From: an uncultured Burkholderiales bacterium
GTDB lineage: Bacteria > Pseudomonadota > Gammaproteobacteria > Burkholderiales > Burkholderiaceae_C
Length of the DNA stretch: 51,121 nt
Direction of reading: 5' to 3'
Assembly: GCA_903861115.1 (NCBI GenBank)
Contig: CAIOTD010000093.1
Coordinates: 1-51,121, forward strand
The notes beneath the pieces are model-generated. The model did no database searches. It was not told the origin of the DNA and worked only from the letters and a program-made list of their open reading frames with translations. Position 1 is the stretch's first letter, and each line of letters starts with the position of its first letter. Of the stretch, positions 18,366-28,832 are shown in pieces. A program made the translations under genes and the position numbers.

Positions 18366-18409
18366 AAAAAGCAGTCGCGACGCGCTTGGGCGTTTTGACT
18401 GCTTTTTTT
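18366..18409. terminator. Bidirectional intrinsic terminator between sodB and the DUF192 gene
   Basis: The arms GCAGTC (18371-18376) and GACTGC (18397-18402) are flanked by AAAAA on the left and TTTTTTT on the right, so the stem extends and works on both strands. It sits between convergent genes and touches the stop codon of the DUF192 gene. Confidence 0.85.
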
Positions 18410-18917
18410 ATGGCGATTTGAACAGCACGCCACCGAGCTTAAAGCCCGCTTGGATGTTCTTTTTGCTGAACCAGCCTTGATGCATTTCTAAAACGAAGCG
18501 AACGGGTTTGGCCGAGCAGTGGCTGTCCAGGGTTTGGGGTTTCATGTCAACGATGTTGACAATGCTGCCATCATCGGCCACAAAGGCTGCACTCAAGGGC
18601 AGGAGGGTGTTTTTCATCCAAAAGCATTGCTGCGCGGCTTGCTCGAAGACAAAGATCATGCCTTCGTGTTGGGGCATGTCTTTTCTGAACATCAAACCCA
18701 CCGATCGCTGCTCTGGGCTCAGCGCCACTTGGGCGTCAATTTGAAAGAAGCCGGCCTGTATTTTTACGCGTTGCAAATCAAGTTGGGGGCTCTCTTGAGC
18801 CCAGAGCAGGCTTGGAGTCAAGAGACTGAAGAGCGCAAAGGAGGCGCTGAGCAGTTGAATGCACAGGGTCTTCAAGCGGGTACGGGTTGGCGCGTGCGGT
18901 GAATGTTGCTTTGACAT
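18408..18917 (-). CDS. DUF192-family exported protein
   Basis: This protein has a signal peptide (LCIQLLSASFALFSLLTPSL, ending LLWAQ) and a DUF192 domain over the rest: SVGLMFRKDM, GMIFVFE, CFWMKNTLLPLSAAFV and a C-terminal VLEMHQGW. The ATG at 18917 is chosen (169 residues) because it places the signal near the N-terminus; the frame is open 24 codons further. DUF192 proteins are periplasmic or extracytoplasmic and have no firm biochemical role. It converges on sodB. Confidence 0.85.
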   Translation of the reverse strand: MSKQHSPHAPTRTRLKTLCIQLLSASFALFSLLTPSLLWAQESPQLDLQRVKIQAGFFQIDAQVALSPEQRSVGLMFRKDMPQHEGMIFVFEQAAQQCFWMKNTLLPLSAAFVADDGSIVNIVDMKPQTLDSHCSAKPVRFVLEMHQGWFSKKNIQAGFKLGGVLFKSP

Positions 18918-19219
18918 TTTTTGGAATCGGTGTCGGCTGGTGCAGCTCAAAGGCCAGAGAAGTTCATGTTGAAGCCTGTCATCATACATGGAGCAGGGGG
19001 CGGGTGAAGATGAAAATCAAAAGGGCTTTGCAAAGCTGGATGCTTTGCGAGGATTTTTTTTGTGGCCTGAACCTTTAGCGCTGTTCGGATCCCACTGAGT
19101 GGCAACAAAGCACCCGAGTTGATGGGCGACTTGTTAGAATCGAAGCGTCAGCGGACTTCAAGAGGGTTCACCTTCCTTCAAGTCCGCAATTTGAGTCAGA
19201 TCCAATTGGGAGTCATTCC

Positions 19220-20473
<1,254 letters not shown>

Positions 20474-20945
20474 TTTCTGCTGAGTTTTGGGCTTGACGGT
20501 CCCTGCGTGCAGCAAGAGCATTGTTCTTGTGAGCCTTTCGTAAGCCTTTCGTAAGCATTTTGTCGGCTTGAGGACTGTTCTTGGTCGTTTGCGTGCTGAG
20601 GGGTTTTGTGGCCAATCACGGGCTCTGTTCGCTTTTATTTTTGGACAACATGGCTTGGCATATTGTTTTTTCGCCGAGTCCCCCCACGTATAGGTCTGTG
20701 ATTGGATTCGGTGGTGGTGCAGGCCAGGCCATGTTTGCTCAATTTGACGGCTTTGAGCGCCAAGGAGATTGCTTGCTTGAGGCCAGGAAAAAAAGAGGTC
20801 TTTTTGCCGCATCAAGCCTCTTGGGGCGCGGCTTGGATTTAAACTTGAACCAAATGAGAGGGCTTGTGTGGGTTTTTTGATGGGTTTGTAAATATTTTGC
20901 AACAGATCACACCTGTGACTGTAGGCCTATCAGGTGACCGATAGA
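20474..20945. other. Long intergenic region between icd and clpS
   Basis: This 472-bp stretch has no frame that resembles a known protein on either strand. It contains a perfect 11-bp tandem repeat (20533-20554) and should hold the clpS promoter near its right end. I looked for a cold-shock protein gene or a remnant of one, and saw none. Confidence 0.5.
20533..20554. repeat. Perfect 11-bp direct repeat
   Basis: GCCTTTCGTAA occurs twice in direct succession, followed by a partial third copy (GCATTTT). It lies 60 bp after the icd stop. No function is apparent. Confidence 0.7.
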
Positions 20946-21308
20946 ATGAGCGTTATGGCAACAAAAATACCCAATCCTAAAATTCAGACGCCTGCAGGCG
21001 ATGATGGCAACTCTGTGGTGTTGGAGAGGCGCACAGAAAAAACCAAGCCCCCTCAAATGCATCAAGTGTTGATGCTCAACGATGATTTCACGCCCATGGA
21101 GTTTGTGGTGATGGTGTTGCAAGAATTTTTCAGCAAAGACCGTGAAACAGCCACCCAAATCATGTTAAAAATCCATTTGGATGGAAAAGGGGTGTGTGGC
21201 GTGTACAGCAAAGATGTGGCCGCCACGAAAGTGGACCAAGTGCTGGATGCGGCCACCAAGCAAGGACACCCTTTGCAATGTGTGAGTGAGCCCATTGAGT
21301 CAATTTGA
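20946..21308 (+). CDS. clpS: ClpS, N-end-rule adaptor of ClpAP
   Basis: ClpS delivers proteins with N-degrons to ClpA and blocks other substrates. The C-terminal core (about 35-120) has [15 protein letters not shown], the conserved binding-pocket region, and [18 protein letters not shown]. The ATG at 20946 has AGGTGA eight bases upstream. Other candidates are the GTG at 20934 and the ATG at 20955. The flexible N-terminal extension that enters the ClpA pore is present. clpA begins 52 bp downstream. Confidence 0.94.
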   Translation: MSVMATKIPNPKIQTPAGDDGNSVVLERRTEKTKPPQMHQVLMLNDDFTPMEFVVMVLQEFFSKDRETATQIMLKIHLDGKGVCGVYSKDVAATKVDQVLDAATKQGHPLQCVSEPIESI

Positions 21309-21360
21309 CAGTGAATGTGAATAAAAGTTTTCAAATTTTGCAAGCGTAAAGGAACTCGAA

Positions 21361-23688
21361 ATGATTGCCCAGGAACTAGAAGTGAGCTTGCACATGGCCT
21401 TTGTTGAGGCCCGCCAGCAGCGACATGAATTCATCACGGTTGAGCATTTGTTGCTCGCTTTGTTGGACAACCCTTCCGCAGCAGAGGTGCTCAGAGCGTG
21501 TTCTGCCAATTTGGACGATCTTAGAAAGTCTTTGAGCAACTTCATCAAGGACAACACCCCGCAGGTCTCAGGCACGGAGGAGGTCGATACACAGCCGACC
21601 TTGGGTTTTCAGCGCGTGATTCAACGCGCCATCATGCACGTTCAATCCACCGGCAACGGCAAAAAGGAAGTCACGGGTGCCAATGTCCTGGTGGCCATTT
21701 TTGGAGAGAAGGACTCTCACGCTGTGTACTATTTGCACCAGCAAGGCGTGACCCGTTTGGATGTGGTCAACTTTATTGCGCACGGTATCAAAAAGACCGA
21801 TCCGCCAGAGCCCACCAAGCCACAAGAAGCCACACCCACCGAGTCGGAGGAGGGGGGCGAGAAAAATGAAAAAGCGTCGGCGCTTGAGCAATTCACACAG
21901 AATTTGAACCAATTGGCCAAAGACGGCAAGATCGACCCCTTGATTGGTCGTGAGTTTGAGGTTGAGCGCGTCATCCAAATTCTTTGCCGTCGTCGCAAAA
22001 ACAACCCCCTCTTGGTGGGTGAGGCGGGTGTGGGTAAAACCGCGATTGCTGAGGGCCTGGCTTGGAGAATCACGCAAAAGGATGTGCCAGAAATTTTGGC
22101 CGACTCACAAGTCTATTCTTTGGACATGGGCGCTTTGCTGGCTGGCACGAAATACAGGGGTGACTTTGAGCAACGCCTCAAGGGCGTTTTGAAGTCACTC
22201 AAGGACCGCCCCAACGCGATTTTGTTCATTGATGAAATTCACACCCTGATTGGCGCGGGTGCGGCCTCTGGCGGCACCTTGGATGCCTCCAACCTTTTAA
22301 AGCCCGCTTTGAGCTCGGGCCAACTCAAATGCATTGGCGCAACCACCTTCACAGAGTACAGGGGCATCTTTGAGAAAGATGCCGCGCTCTCCAGACGCTT
22401 CCAAAAGGTGGATGTGGTCGAGCCCAGTGTTGAGCAGACGGTTGATATTCTCAAAGGCTTGAAGTCTCGCTTTGAAGAACATCACAATGTGAAGTACGCC
22501 TTGGCGGCCCTTCAAGCGGCGGCTGAGTTGAGTGCCAAGTACATCAACGATCGCCACTTGCCTGACAAAGCCATTGACGTGATCGACGAGGCCGGTGCAG
22601 CGCAAAGAATATTGCCGGTCTCCAAAAGAAAGAAGACCATCAGCAAGACCGAGATCGAGGACATCGTGGCCAAAATTGCGCGCATTCCGCCAGCCAATGT
22701 GTCCAACGACGACCGGGGCAAATTGCAAACGCTCGAACGCGATTTGAAGAGCGTGGTCTTTGGTCAAGACAAAGCGCTTGAGGTCTTGGCCTCAGCGGTC
22801 AAGATGGCGCGCTCTGGTCTTGGCAAAGCCGACAAACCCATTGGTGCCTTTTTGTTCAGCGGTCCCACGGGTGTTGGTAAAACGGAGGCTGCCAAGCAGT
22901 TGGCCTACATCATGGGCATTGAGTTGATTCGATTTGACATGTCCGAGTACATGGAGCGCCATGCGGTCTCGCGCATGATTGGCGCGCCTCCCGGTTATGT
23001 GGGCTTTGACCAAGGGGGGCTGTTGACCGAGGCGGTCACCAAGAAGCCCCATTGCGTGCTCTTGCTCGACGAGATTGAAAAGGCGCACCCAGATATCTTT
23101 AACGTGCTCTTGCAGGTGATGGACCATGGCACCTTGACGGACAACAATGGACGCAAGGCGGACTTCAGAAACGTGATCATCATCATGACCACCAATGCCG
23201 GTGCCGAGACCATGAACAAGTCCACGATTGGTTTCACGACCAACCGAGAGTCGGGCGACGAGATGGTTGACATCAAGCGCATTTTCACACCCGAGTTCCG
23301 CAATCGTTTGGACGCCATTGTGAGCTTCAAGGCCTTGGATGAGCAAATCATCATGCGGGTGGTCGATAAGTTCTTGTTGCAACTCGAGACGCAATTGGCT
23401 GAAAAGCGTGTTGAAGTCACCTTCACGGACAAATTGCGCCAGCATTTGGCCAAGAAAGGCTTTGACCCCTTGATGGGCGCCAGACCCATGCAGCGTTTGA
23501 TTCAAGACACCATCAGGCGTGCCTTGGCCGATGAGTTGCTGTTTGGTCGTTTGATGGATGGCGGTCGCTTGAATGTGGATTTGGACGACAAGGGTGAGGT
23601 TTTGCTGGACATCACCCCTTTGCCAAAGAAGGACTCAAGAGCGGCCAAATCAGAGCCCACTGAGCCAGAGGAAGCTCAAGCCAGCTAA
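21361..23688 (+). CDS. clpA: ClpA, ATPase subunit of the ClpAP protease
   Basis: This 775-residue Hsp100 unfoldase feeds substrates into ClpP. The double Clp N-domain is at ~1-150. A charged linker with a Glu-rich stretch (~150-175) follows. AAA domain 1 has the P-loop [13 protein letters not shown] (~222) and Walker [14 protein letters not shown] domain 2 has [13 protein letters not shown] (~503) and [12 protein letters not shown]. The ClpP-docking loop STIGF is present, so it is ClpA and not ClpB. The ribosome site AAAGGAA precedes the ATG. It shares an operon with clpS; clpP is elsewhere. Confidence 0.97.
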   Translation: MIAQELEVSLHMAFVEARQQRHEFITVEHLLLALLDNPSAAEVLRACSANLDDLRKSLSNFIKDNTPQVSGTEEVDTQPTLGFQRVIQRAIMHVQSTGNGKKEVTGANVLVAIFGEKDSHAVYYLHQQGVTRLDVVNFIAHGIKKTDPPEPTKPQEATPTESEEGGEKNEKASALEQFTQNLNQLAKDGKIDPLIGREFEVERVIQILCRRRKNNPLLVGEAGVGKTAIAEGLAWRITQKDVPEILADSQVYSLDMGALLAGTKYRGDFEQRLKGVLKSLKDRPNAILFIDEIHTLIGAGAASGGTLDASNLLKPALSSGQLKCIGATTFTEYRGIFEKDAALSRRFQKVDVVEPSVEQTVDILKGLKSRFEEHHNVKYALAALQAAAELSAKYINDRHLPDKAIDVIDEAGAAQRILPVSKRKKTISKTEIEDIVAKIARIPPANVSNDDRGKLQTLERDLKSVVFGQDKALEVLASAVKMARSGLGKADKPIGAFLFSGPTGVGKTEAAKQLAYIMGIELIRFDMSEYMERHAVSRMIGAPPGYVGFDQGGLLTEAVTKKPHCVLLLDEIEKAHPDIFNVLLQVMDHGTLTDNNGRKADFRNVIIIMTTNAGAETMNKSTIGFTTNRESGDEMVDIKRIFTPEFRNRLDAIVSFKALDEQIIMRVVDKFLLQLETQLAEKRVEVTFTDKLRQHLAKKGFDPLMGARPMQRLIQDTIRRALADELLFGRLMDGGRLNVDLDDKGEVLLDITPLPKKDSRAAKSEPTEPEEAQAS

Positions 23689-23742
23689 CGCTCGGGCAGC
23701 TAAAAATCGACCTCCAAGCCTTGCAGTCCTGTGGCTGTTTGG

Positions 23743-23798
23743 CCAACCCCGGCCTTGTTCGCTCGTTGAACTGTTTCACGCGCGCGAACAAGGGTTGG
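23743..23798. other. Long inverted repeat (RNA hairpin) between clpA and yebC
   Basis: CCTTGTTCGC (23753-23762) pairs perfectly with GCGAACAAGG (23784-23793). Outside a 5-base bulge, CCAAC (23743-23747) pairs with GTTGG (23794-23798), giving about 15 pairs. No T-run follows, so it is not a standard terminator. It may stabilise the clpA transcript or serve as a regulatory structure. Confidence 0.55.
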
Positions 23799-23902
23799 TA
23801 GGGCCGTCAGTCGCCTTGTCCGATCTAAGTTCCCTTTCATGAGGATACAGGCCCGGCATGGGTTTAAAATCACCCTTTTGAACCAAATCACTAGGAATCA
23901 AC

Positions 23903-24622
23903 GTGGCTGGACACAGTAAATGGGCGAACATTCAACACCGCAAGGGCCGTCAAGATGAAAAGCGGGGCAAAGTCTGGACTCGGGTGATTCGAGAGATCAT
24001 GGTCTCGGCCCGTGCGGGTGGGGCCGATTTGGCGACCAATCCGAGATTGCGGCTTGCCGTTGAAAAGGCCAAGGCGGCCAACATGCCCGCTGACACCATC
24101 AAGCGCAACATTGACAAAGCCACGGGTCAACTCGAAGGCGTCAATTACGAGGAAATTCGTTACGAGGGTTACGGCATCGGGGGGGCCGCAATCATTGTGG
24201 ACACGATGACCGACAACAAGGTGAGAACGGTTGCAGAGGTGCGTCACGCGTTCAGCAAACACGGCGGCAATTTGGGCACCGAGGGCTCCGTCTCCTTTCA
24301 GTTCAAGCATTGTGGTTTGATGATGTTTGCGCCTGGTACCTCAGAAGATGCGGTGATGGAGTGTGCCATTGAGGCGGGTGCGGAGGACGTGATCACGTCC
24401 GAGGACGGTGTGATTGAAGTGATCACTTCGCCCCAGGATTTCGAGGCGGTCAAGGCCGCCTTGATGGCCAAGGATTTGCACCCCGAGGTGGCTGAGGTCA
24501 CGCTTCGCGCTGAAAATTCGGTGACCCTCTCGGGAGACGATCAAGTCAAGATGCAAAAGATCTTGGACACCTTGGAAGATCTCGACGATGTGCAAGAGGT
24601 CTACCACAACGCTGAGATGTAA
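23903..24622 (+). CDS. yebC: YebC/TACO1-family protein
   Basis: This 239-residue protein starts with GTG at 23903 and [18 protein letters not shown], the family signature. [25 protein letters not shown] and [19 protein letters not shown] follow. YebC proteins act as regulators; recent family knowledge ties them to relief of ribosome stalling at proline-rich stretches, and older work called them transcription regulators. purD begins 4 bp downstream of its stop, so they form an operon. Confidence 0.94.
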   Translation: MAGHSKWANIQHRKGRQDEKRGKVWTRVIREIMVSARAGGADLATNPRLRLAVEKAKAANMPADTIKRNIDKATGQLEGVNYEEIRYEGYGIGGAAIIVDTMTDNKVRTVAEVRHAFSKHGGNLGTEGSVSFQFKHCGLMMFAPGTSEDAVMECAIEAGAEDVITSEDGVIEVITSPQDFEAVKAALMAKDLHPEVAEVTLRAENSVTLSGDDQVKMQKILDTLEDLDDVQEVYHNAEM

Positions 24623-24626
24623 GCCC

Positions 24627-25946
24627 ATGAAAATTTTGGTCATCGGCTCCGGTGGGCGAGAACACGCCTTGGCTTGGAAGCTGGCTCAATCGAAAAAAGT
24701 TCAATGCGTTTATGTTGCGCCCGGCAATGGGGGCACCGCATGTGATGCCCGGCTACAAAATGTACCCATCACGGACATTCACGCGCTGTGCGACTGGGCC
24801 CAGTCAGAGGGCATCGGTCTCACGGTTGTCGGGCCAGAGGGACCTTTGTCCCAAGGCGTGGTCGATCTCTTTAGGTCTCGCGCCATGAGGATTGTGGGGC
24901 CGAGCAAAGCGGCCGCTCAACTGGAGAGCTCCAAAGCGTTTTCTAAAGCGTTCATGCTTCGCCATCGCATTCCAACGGCTGAATTTGAGACCTTCAGCGA
25001 TGCCGCACTGGCTCACGCCTATGTCGAGCGCAAAGGCGCGCCCATCGTGATCAAAGCCGATGGCTTGGCTGCGGGCAAGGGTGTGGTGGTGGCCATGGAC
25101 ACAGCACAGGCCCATGAGGCCATCGACTGGATGCTCTCCAACGACACGGGTGTGGTGGTGCACAACGAGGGCGGGGCGAGGGTGGTGATTGAGGAGTTCT
25201 TGGATGGGCAAGAGGCCAGCTTCATGGTGCTGTGCAACGGCCTGTCGGCCTTGGCCTTGGCGACCTCCCAAGACCACAAACGTTTACTCGATCAAGACCT
25301 TGGGCCCAACACAGGCGGCATGGGCGCGTATTCACCCGCGCCCATCGTGACGCCAGAAATTCATGCCAAAGTGATGCGAGAAATCATCCGCCCGACGCTT
25401 GAAGGCATGATGAAAGAGGGCACGCCATTCACGGGCTTTTTGTACGCGGGCTTGATGATCTCCAAGACCGGTGATGTGAAGACCTTGGAGTTCAATACGC
25501 GACTTGGAGACCCAGAGACGCAGCCCATCATGATGCGGCTTAAGAACGATTGGGTTGATGTGCTGTGGGCCAGCACAGAGCCCAGTGTGCATTCGGATGC
25601 TTTGGCGCGCGAGGTGCATCCCTTGGAGCGCATCGAACTCATTTGGGACAGGCGCGTCGCCTTGGGGGTTGTTTTGGCGTCCCACGGCTACCCTCAAGCT
25701 GTGAGAACGGGGGATTTGATCCCCAGTTTGCCCAAAGAGACCGAGGACTGTGCGGTGTTCCACGCGGGGACCGCATTTGAAGCGGGACAATGGAAGACCA
25801 CGGGTGGGCGAGTGTTGTGTGTGAGCGCTTTGGGGGGCACCATCACGCAAGCCCAGCAAGTCGTCTACGACGCCATCGAGCACATCCATTTTGAGGGCAT
25901 GCAGTACCGCACCGACATTGGTTGGCGAGCCAAAAAGGGGATTTGA
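24627..25946 (+). CDS. purD: Phosphoribosylamine-glycine ligase
   Basis: PurD is the second step of purine synthesis, joining phosphoribosylamine and glycine with ATP. This 439-residue ATP-grasp enzyme starts at the ATG at 24627 with MKILVIGSGGREHALAWKL. VVGPEGPLSQGVVD, PIVIKADGLAAGKGVVVA, the GPNTGGMGAYSPAP motif and NTRLGDPETQ are present. It begins 4 bp after yebC, and the acyltransferase gene starts directly after its stop. The family call is secure. Confidence 0.96.
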   Translation: MKILVIGSGGREHALAWKLAQSKKVQCVYVAPGNGGTACDARLQNVPITDIHALCDWAQSEGIGLTVVGPEGPLSQGVVDLFRSRAMRIVGPSKAAAQLESSKAFSKAFMLRHRIPTAEFETFSDAALAHAYVERKGAPIVIKADGLAAGKGVVVAMDTAQAHEAIDWMLSNDTGVVVHNEGGARVVIEEFLDGQEASFMVLCNGLSALALATSQDHKRLLDQDLGPNTGGMGAYSPAPIVTPEIHAKVMREIIRPTLEGMMKEGTPFTGFLYAGLMISKTGDVKTLEFNTRLGDPETQPIMMRLKNDWVDVLWASTEPSVHSDALAREVHPLERIELIWDRRVALGVVLASHGYPQAVRTGDLIPSLPKETEDCAVFHAGTAFEAGQWKTTGGRVLCVSALGGTITQAQQVVYDAIEHIHFEGMQYRTDIGWRAKKGI

Positions 25947-26612
25947 TTGCCCAGTCCCCAAGAAGACAAGGCGAGCACACCGTTGCTCAACGACTATCCA
26001 GAACTTGAGCGAATGTTCTTCCCCGCAACCCAGCGCAAGTGGGCTTTGCAACTGCTGCACCTCATGGGTTGGAGGCTGCAGTTCAACGGCATGCCGGGTC
26101 CTTTGGGGGTCGCCATTGTCTACCCCCACACGAGCAACTGGGATTTCCCAATTGCGATGTTGGCCAAGTCGGCCATCGGTGTTCAAGCGCGCTTCATGGC
26201 CAAGGACTCTTTGTTCAAATGGCCAGTCTTTGGCCCTTGGCTCAAATCCTTGGGGGGGGTGCCCATTGATCGAACGCAAACCCGGGGTGTGGTTGGGCAA
26301 ATGGTGGAGCACTTTGCCACATGCAAAGCCCGTGGTGAGATGTTTTGGCTAGGGGTGGCGCCCGAGGGCACACGCAAATACCAAGCGGGCTGGAAAACAG
26401 GGTTTTATCAAATTGCCTTTCAAAGCGATGTGCCCCTGTTGCTGGTGCGTTTTGACCATGGTCAAAAAATCATTGCGGTTGATCAATGCATTCGTTTAAG
26501 TGGCGACATGGCTTTTGATTTTGCGAGGATGGCCAAGGCTTATGAGGGGGTCAAGGGTTTTCATGAAAAGAACGCTTCACCCATCACACCCTTGGTGAAA
26601 GACAAGTCTTGA
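25947..26612 (+). CDS. Lysophospholipid acyltransferase-family protein (PlsC-like)
   Basis: This 221-residue protein has the acyltransferase HX4D motif in HTSNWD (~59-64) and the second motif PEGTRK (~140). Between them lies FMAKDSLFKWPVFGPWLKSLGGVPIDR, which is typical. It probably transfers an acyl chain to a lysophospholipid or related acceptor at the inner membrane. Start is the TTG at 25947, adjacent to the purD stop; an internal ATG at residue 23 would still keep both motifs. It belongs to the short cytosolic-face type without long membrane anchors. Confidence 0.82.
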   Translation: MPSPQEDKASTPLLNDYPELERMFFPATQRKWALQLLHLMGWRLQFNGMPGPLGVAIVYPHTSNWDFPIAMLAKSAIGVQARFMAKDSLFKWPVFGPWLKSLGGVPIDRTQTRGVVGQMVEHFATCKARGEMFWLGVAPEGTRKYQAGWKTGFYQIAFQSDVPLLLVRFDHGQKIIAVDQCIRLSGDMAFDFARMAKAYEGVKGFHEKNASPITPLVKDKS

Positions 26613-26615
26613 GTT

Positions 26616-26804
26616 TTGCGCAGACAGGACCTAGAGCATGGGTCAGGCGCATTTGGGGTACAGTTGGGTGCTGAAACCGAGGCCATTTTGCTGACCATGA
26701 CGTCCATGGTGGTCGAATCCTTGTCTGTATCCGCACAAAGACCCCTAAAGACCCCCAAAGACACTTTTGAGGCAGGGCTCTTGGCGGCGTTTGGGGGGCC
26801 TTGA
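26616..26804 (+). pseudogene. hemF: Remnant of hemF 3' end (coproporphyrinogen III oxidase)
   Basis: The frame contains FGVQLGAETEAILLTM, which lines up with the HemF C-terminal motif FGLQSGGRTESILMSM (recalled from the family, not searched). It is followed by RPLKTPKDTFEAGLL in the place of the usual PxPGTPEAALxxxFL tail. The preceding HGSG fits DRGT with one extra residue. The remaining ~240 residues of HemF are absent: the acyltransferase gene ends just before. In Comamonadaceae hemF normally sits between purD and nadD, as here. The best reading is a decayed gene whose last ~50 codons survive. No ribosome site was seen. Confidence 0.55.
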
Positions 26805-26833
26805 AAAGGGGTGAGTTAAATGCTTGGAGTCAT

Positions 26834-27466
26834 GTGATCAAACGAGTTGGCATTTTGGGCGGGTCTTTTGACCCCCCTCACAAGGCCCATGTGGCCTTGG
26901 CTTTGAGTGCGTTGTCGCAGTTGAAGCTGGATGTTTTGCATGTGGTGCCCACGGGCGCTGCTTGGCACAAGACACGCTTGCTCAGTGACGCCAAGGACCG
27001 AGTTGCCATGGCGCGACTGGCTTTTGTAGAGTCCTCGCCAGTCGAGCGCTCTTCTGATAAAATACGCATCGACGAGCGCGAAATCTTTCGATCGGGTCCC
27101 AGTTTCACCATTGATACGATTAAAGAAATTGAGCAACTGTATCCATCGGCCACGATTTACTTGATCATCGGTCAAGATCAAGCACAGGCCTTTAGCCGTT
27201 GGAAGGATCACGCGCTCATTGTCCAAAAAACGCAAGTCGTGATTGCCGCTCGAGACGCGGGCCTTCAAGCGAGGAGCCCCACCGGGCTTTTGCCAGACGA
27301 GCCAGCGGTTTTAGGGGATGCCATTTATTTGAACTGCCCTTTGATGCCCATCAGCGCCACCGAGGTGAGGGCATCCATTGGTCTCGGTCTCGATGTGAGC
27401 CAACTTGTCCCTGAGTTGGTTCTGCACTATATTCAACAACAGGGTCTTTACTCGAACAATTCATGA
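26834..27466 (+). CDS. nadD: Nicotinate-nucleotide adenylyltransferase
   Basis: NadD makes deamido-NAD from nicotinate mononucleotide and ATP. The nucleotide-binding motif GILGGSFDPPHKAH near the N-terminus carries Ala where HxGH usually has Gly. ISATEVRASI is the C-terminal ISSTxxR-type motif. The GTG at 26834 (210 residues) is chosen because GGAG precedes it by four bases; the frame also allows a TTG at 26801. The stop overlaps the rsfS start by 4 bp. The family call is secure, the start less so. Confidence 0.92.
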   Translation: MIKRVGILGGSFDPPHKAHVALALSALSQLKLDVLHVVPTGAAWHKTRLLSDAKDRVAMARLAFVESSPVERSSDKIRIDEREIFRSGPSFTIDTIKEIEQLYPSATIYLIIGQDQAQAFSRWKDHALIVQKTQVVIAARDAGLQARSPTGLLPDEPAVLGDAIYLNCPLMPISATEVRASIGLGLDVSQLVPELVLHYIQQQGLYSNNS

Positions 27467-28323
27467 CAGAAGCAGCAGAAAAAAAAGACGTTCAAAAACT
27501 CCAACGCATCATTGTTGATGCTTTAGAGGACGTCAAAGCCGTTGACATTGCGGTGTACAACACCGAACATTTGTCCTCTCTTTTTGAGCGAGTCATACTG
27601 GCCAGTGGCACTTCAAACCGTCAAACGAAGGCGCTTGCGGCCAATGTGAGAGACGAGGTGCGCAAGTCCGGTCACGGCAAACCGCGCATTGAAGGTGAAG
27701 AAAACGGCGAGTGGATCATTGTGGATTGCGGTCCAGCCGTGGTGCACATCATGCAGCCCAATATTCGTGAGTACTATCACTTGGAAGAGATTTGGGGCGA
27801 CAAGCCTGTGCGCTTGAAGTTTGGTGCGCCCAAGCCCGTCTTTGCCAAGGCCGAAGAGCCTGCGCCAAAGAAAACGGCTAAAAAATCGGCGACCTCGTCG
27901 TCCAAAGCTGCGCCTGGCAAGGGTGGTGCAAAAAGCAGTGCAAAGAGCAGTGCAAAAAGTACTCGCACCTCTAAGAGCAACGCCCGCGGACTTAAAACCA
28001 CGGTGGATCCCAAAACGGGGCTGACCGTTCCGGTCAACAACAGCCGTCGCGCCATTGACAAGCGCCCGTATTTGGCTGAGTTGCCCGCTGAGTCTCCCAA
28101 GGCAAAGCCAAGCACGCCTTTGAAGGGTGCCAAGAAGACGGCCTCGTCAACAAAAGCGCCGGCCAAATCAACGGCCCGCGCCACGACCCAAGCCCCTAGA
28201 AAAGCGCCGGCCAAAGCCGCTGCGCCTGCCTCTGCAAAACCAGCAAGCAAAGCGGCCCCCAAAGCAGTCCGTGCTGCGCCCGCCAAAAAAACAGCCGCTA
28301 AAAAGACAACCCAAAGGGCATGA
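27463..28323 (+). CDS. rsfS: Ribosomal silencing factor RsfS with a long basic tail
   Basis: RsfS binds ribosomal protein uL14 and blocks subunit joining when nutrients fall. The RsfS domain is at residues ~10-118 (VDIAVYNTEHLSSLFERVI, GEWIIVDCGPAVVHIM, YYHLEEIWGD). The family is usually 105-150 residues, but this protein has 286. The extra ~160 residues are Ala/Lys/Pro/Ser-rich, histone H1-like and surely disordered (KKTAKKSATS, KSSAKSSAKS, KKTAAKKTTQRA). Its start overlaps nadD and its end overlaps rlmH, both by ATGA, so the tail is truly in frame. Confidence 0.9.
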   Translation: MTEAAEKKDVQKLQRIIVDALEDVKAVDIAVYNTEHLSSLFERVILASGTSNRQTKALAANVRDEVRKSGHGKPRIEGEENGEWIIVDCGPAVVHIMQPNIREYYHLEEIWGDKPVRLKFGAPKPVFAKAEEPAPKKTAKKSATSSSKAAPGKGGAKSSAKSSAKSTRTSKSNARGLKTTVDPKTGLTVPVNNSRRAIDKRPYLAELPAESPKAKPSTPLKGAKKTASSTKAPAKSTARATTQAPRKAPAKAAAPASAKPASKAAPKAVRAAPAKKTAAKKTTQRA

Positions 28324-28787
28324 AGATTTGGGTGATTGCGCTGGGCAGCCGCATGCCGGGATGGGCTGAGAGCGCAAGTGAGGATTTTTTAAAACGCTTC
28401 CCAAGCGATTGGCGCGTACAGATCAAAGCCCTCAAGACCCCAACGCGAGAAGGGCAGACGGCTGAGAGGTTGATGCAGATAGAAGCGCAAAAAATCACAG
28501 AGGCCTTGCCCAAGGATGCCTTGGTGGTGGTCCTTGATGAGCGTGGAGCGGCCCTCACGACCCTTGAGTTGTCCAAACGTTTTGATCGCTGGAAAGACGT
28601 GGGCAAAGACATTGTTTTTGTCATTGGTGGGCCCGATGGCATTGACGAGACCTTTAAAAAGAGTGCCCATGACACGATTCGTTTGTCTTCGATGACCTGG
28701 CCGCATGCCATGGTCAGGGTCATGTTGCTTGAGCAACTTTACCGTGTTTTTTCTCTGCAAACGGGGCACCCCTACCACCGCGAGTAG
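28320..28787 (+). CDS. rlmH: 23S rRNA pseudouridine-1915 N3-methyltransferase
   Basis: RlmH methylates pseudouridine 1915 in helix 69 of 23S rRNA on 70S ribosomes, using S-adenosylmethionine. The 155-residue length is standard. VFVIGGPDGID is the SAM-binding knot loop, and RLSSMTWPHAMVRVMLLEQ and the C-terminal GHPYHRE are family signatures. The start overlaps the rsfS stop by 4 bp. The rsfS-rlmH pairing is widely conserved. Confidence 0.96.
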   Translation: MKIWVIALGSRMPGWAESASEDFLKRFPSDWRVQIKALKTPTREGQTAERLMQIEAQKITEALPKDALVVVLDERGAALTTLELSKRFDRWKDVGKDIVFVIGGPDGIDETFKKSAHDTIRLSSMTWPHAMVRVMLLEQLYRVFSLQTGHPYHRE

Positions 28788-28832
28788 GCCTTTGTCTTTG
28801 GGACCCGATCGATTCATCCAAGGAGATATGTT

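Noticed and set aside
25332-26312. 326-codon open frame on the minus strand
   Set aside because: It lies antisense to purD and the acyltransferase, shows no family motifs and has His/Arg/Pro-rich composition typical of antisense frames in GC-rich DNA.
27777-28286. Ala/Leu/Gly-rich minus-strand frame
   Set aside because: It is the antisense of the Lys/Ala-rich rsfS tail; the composition follows from that.
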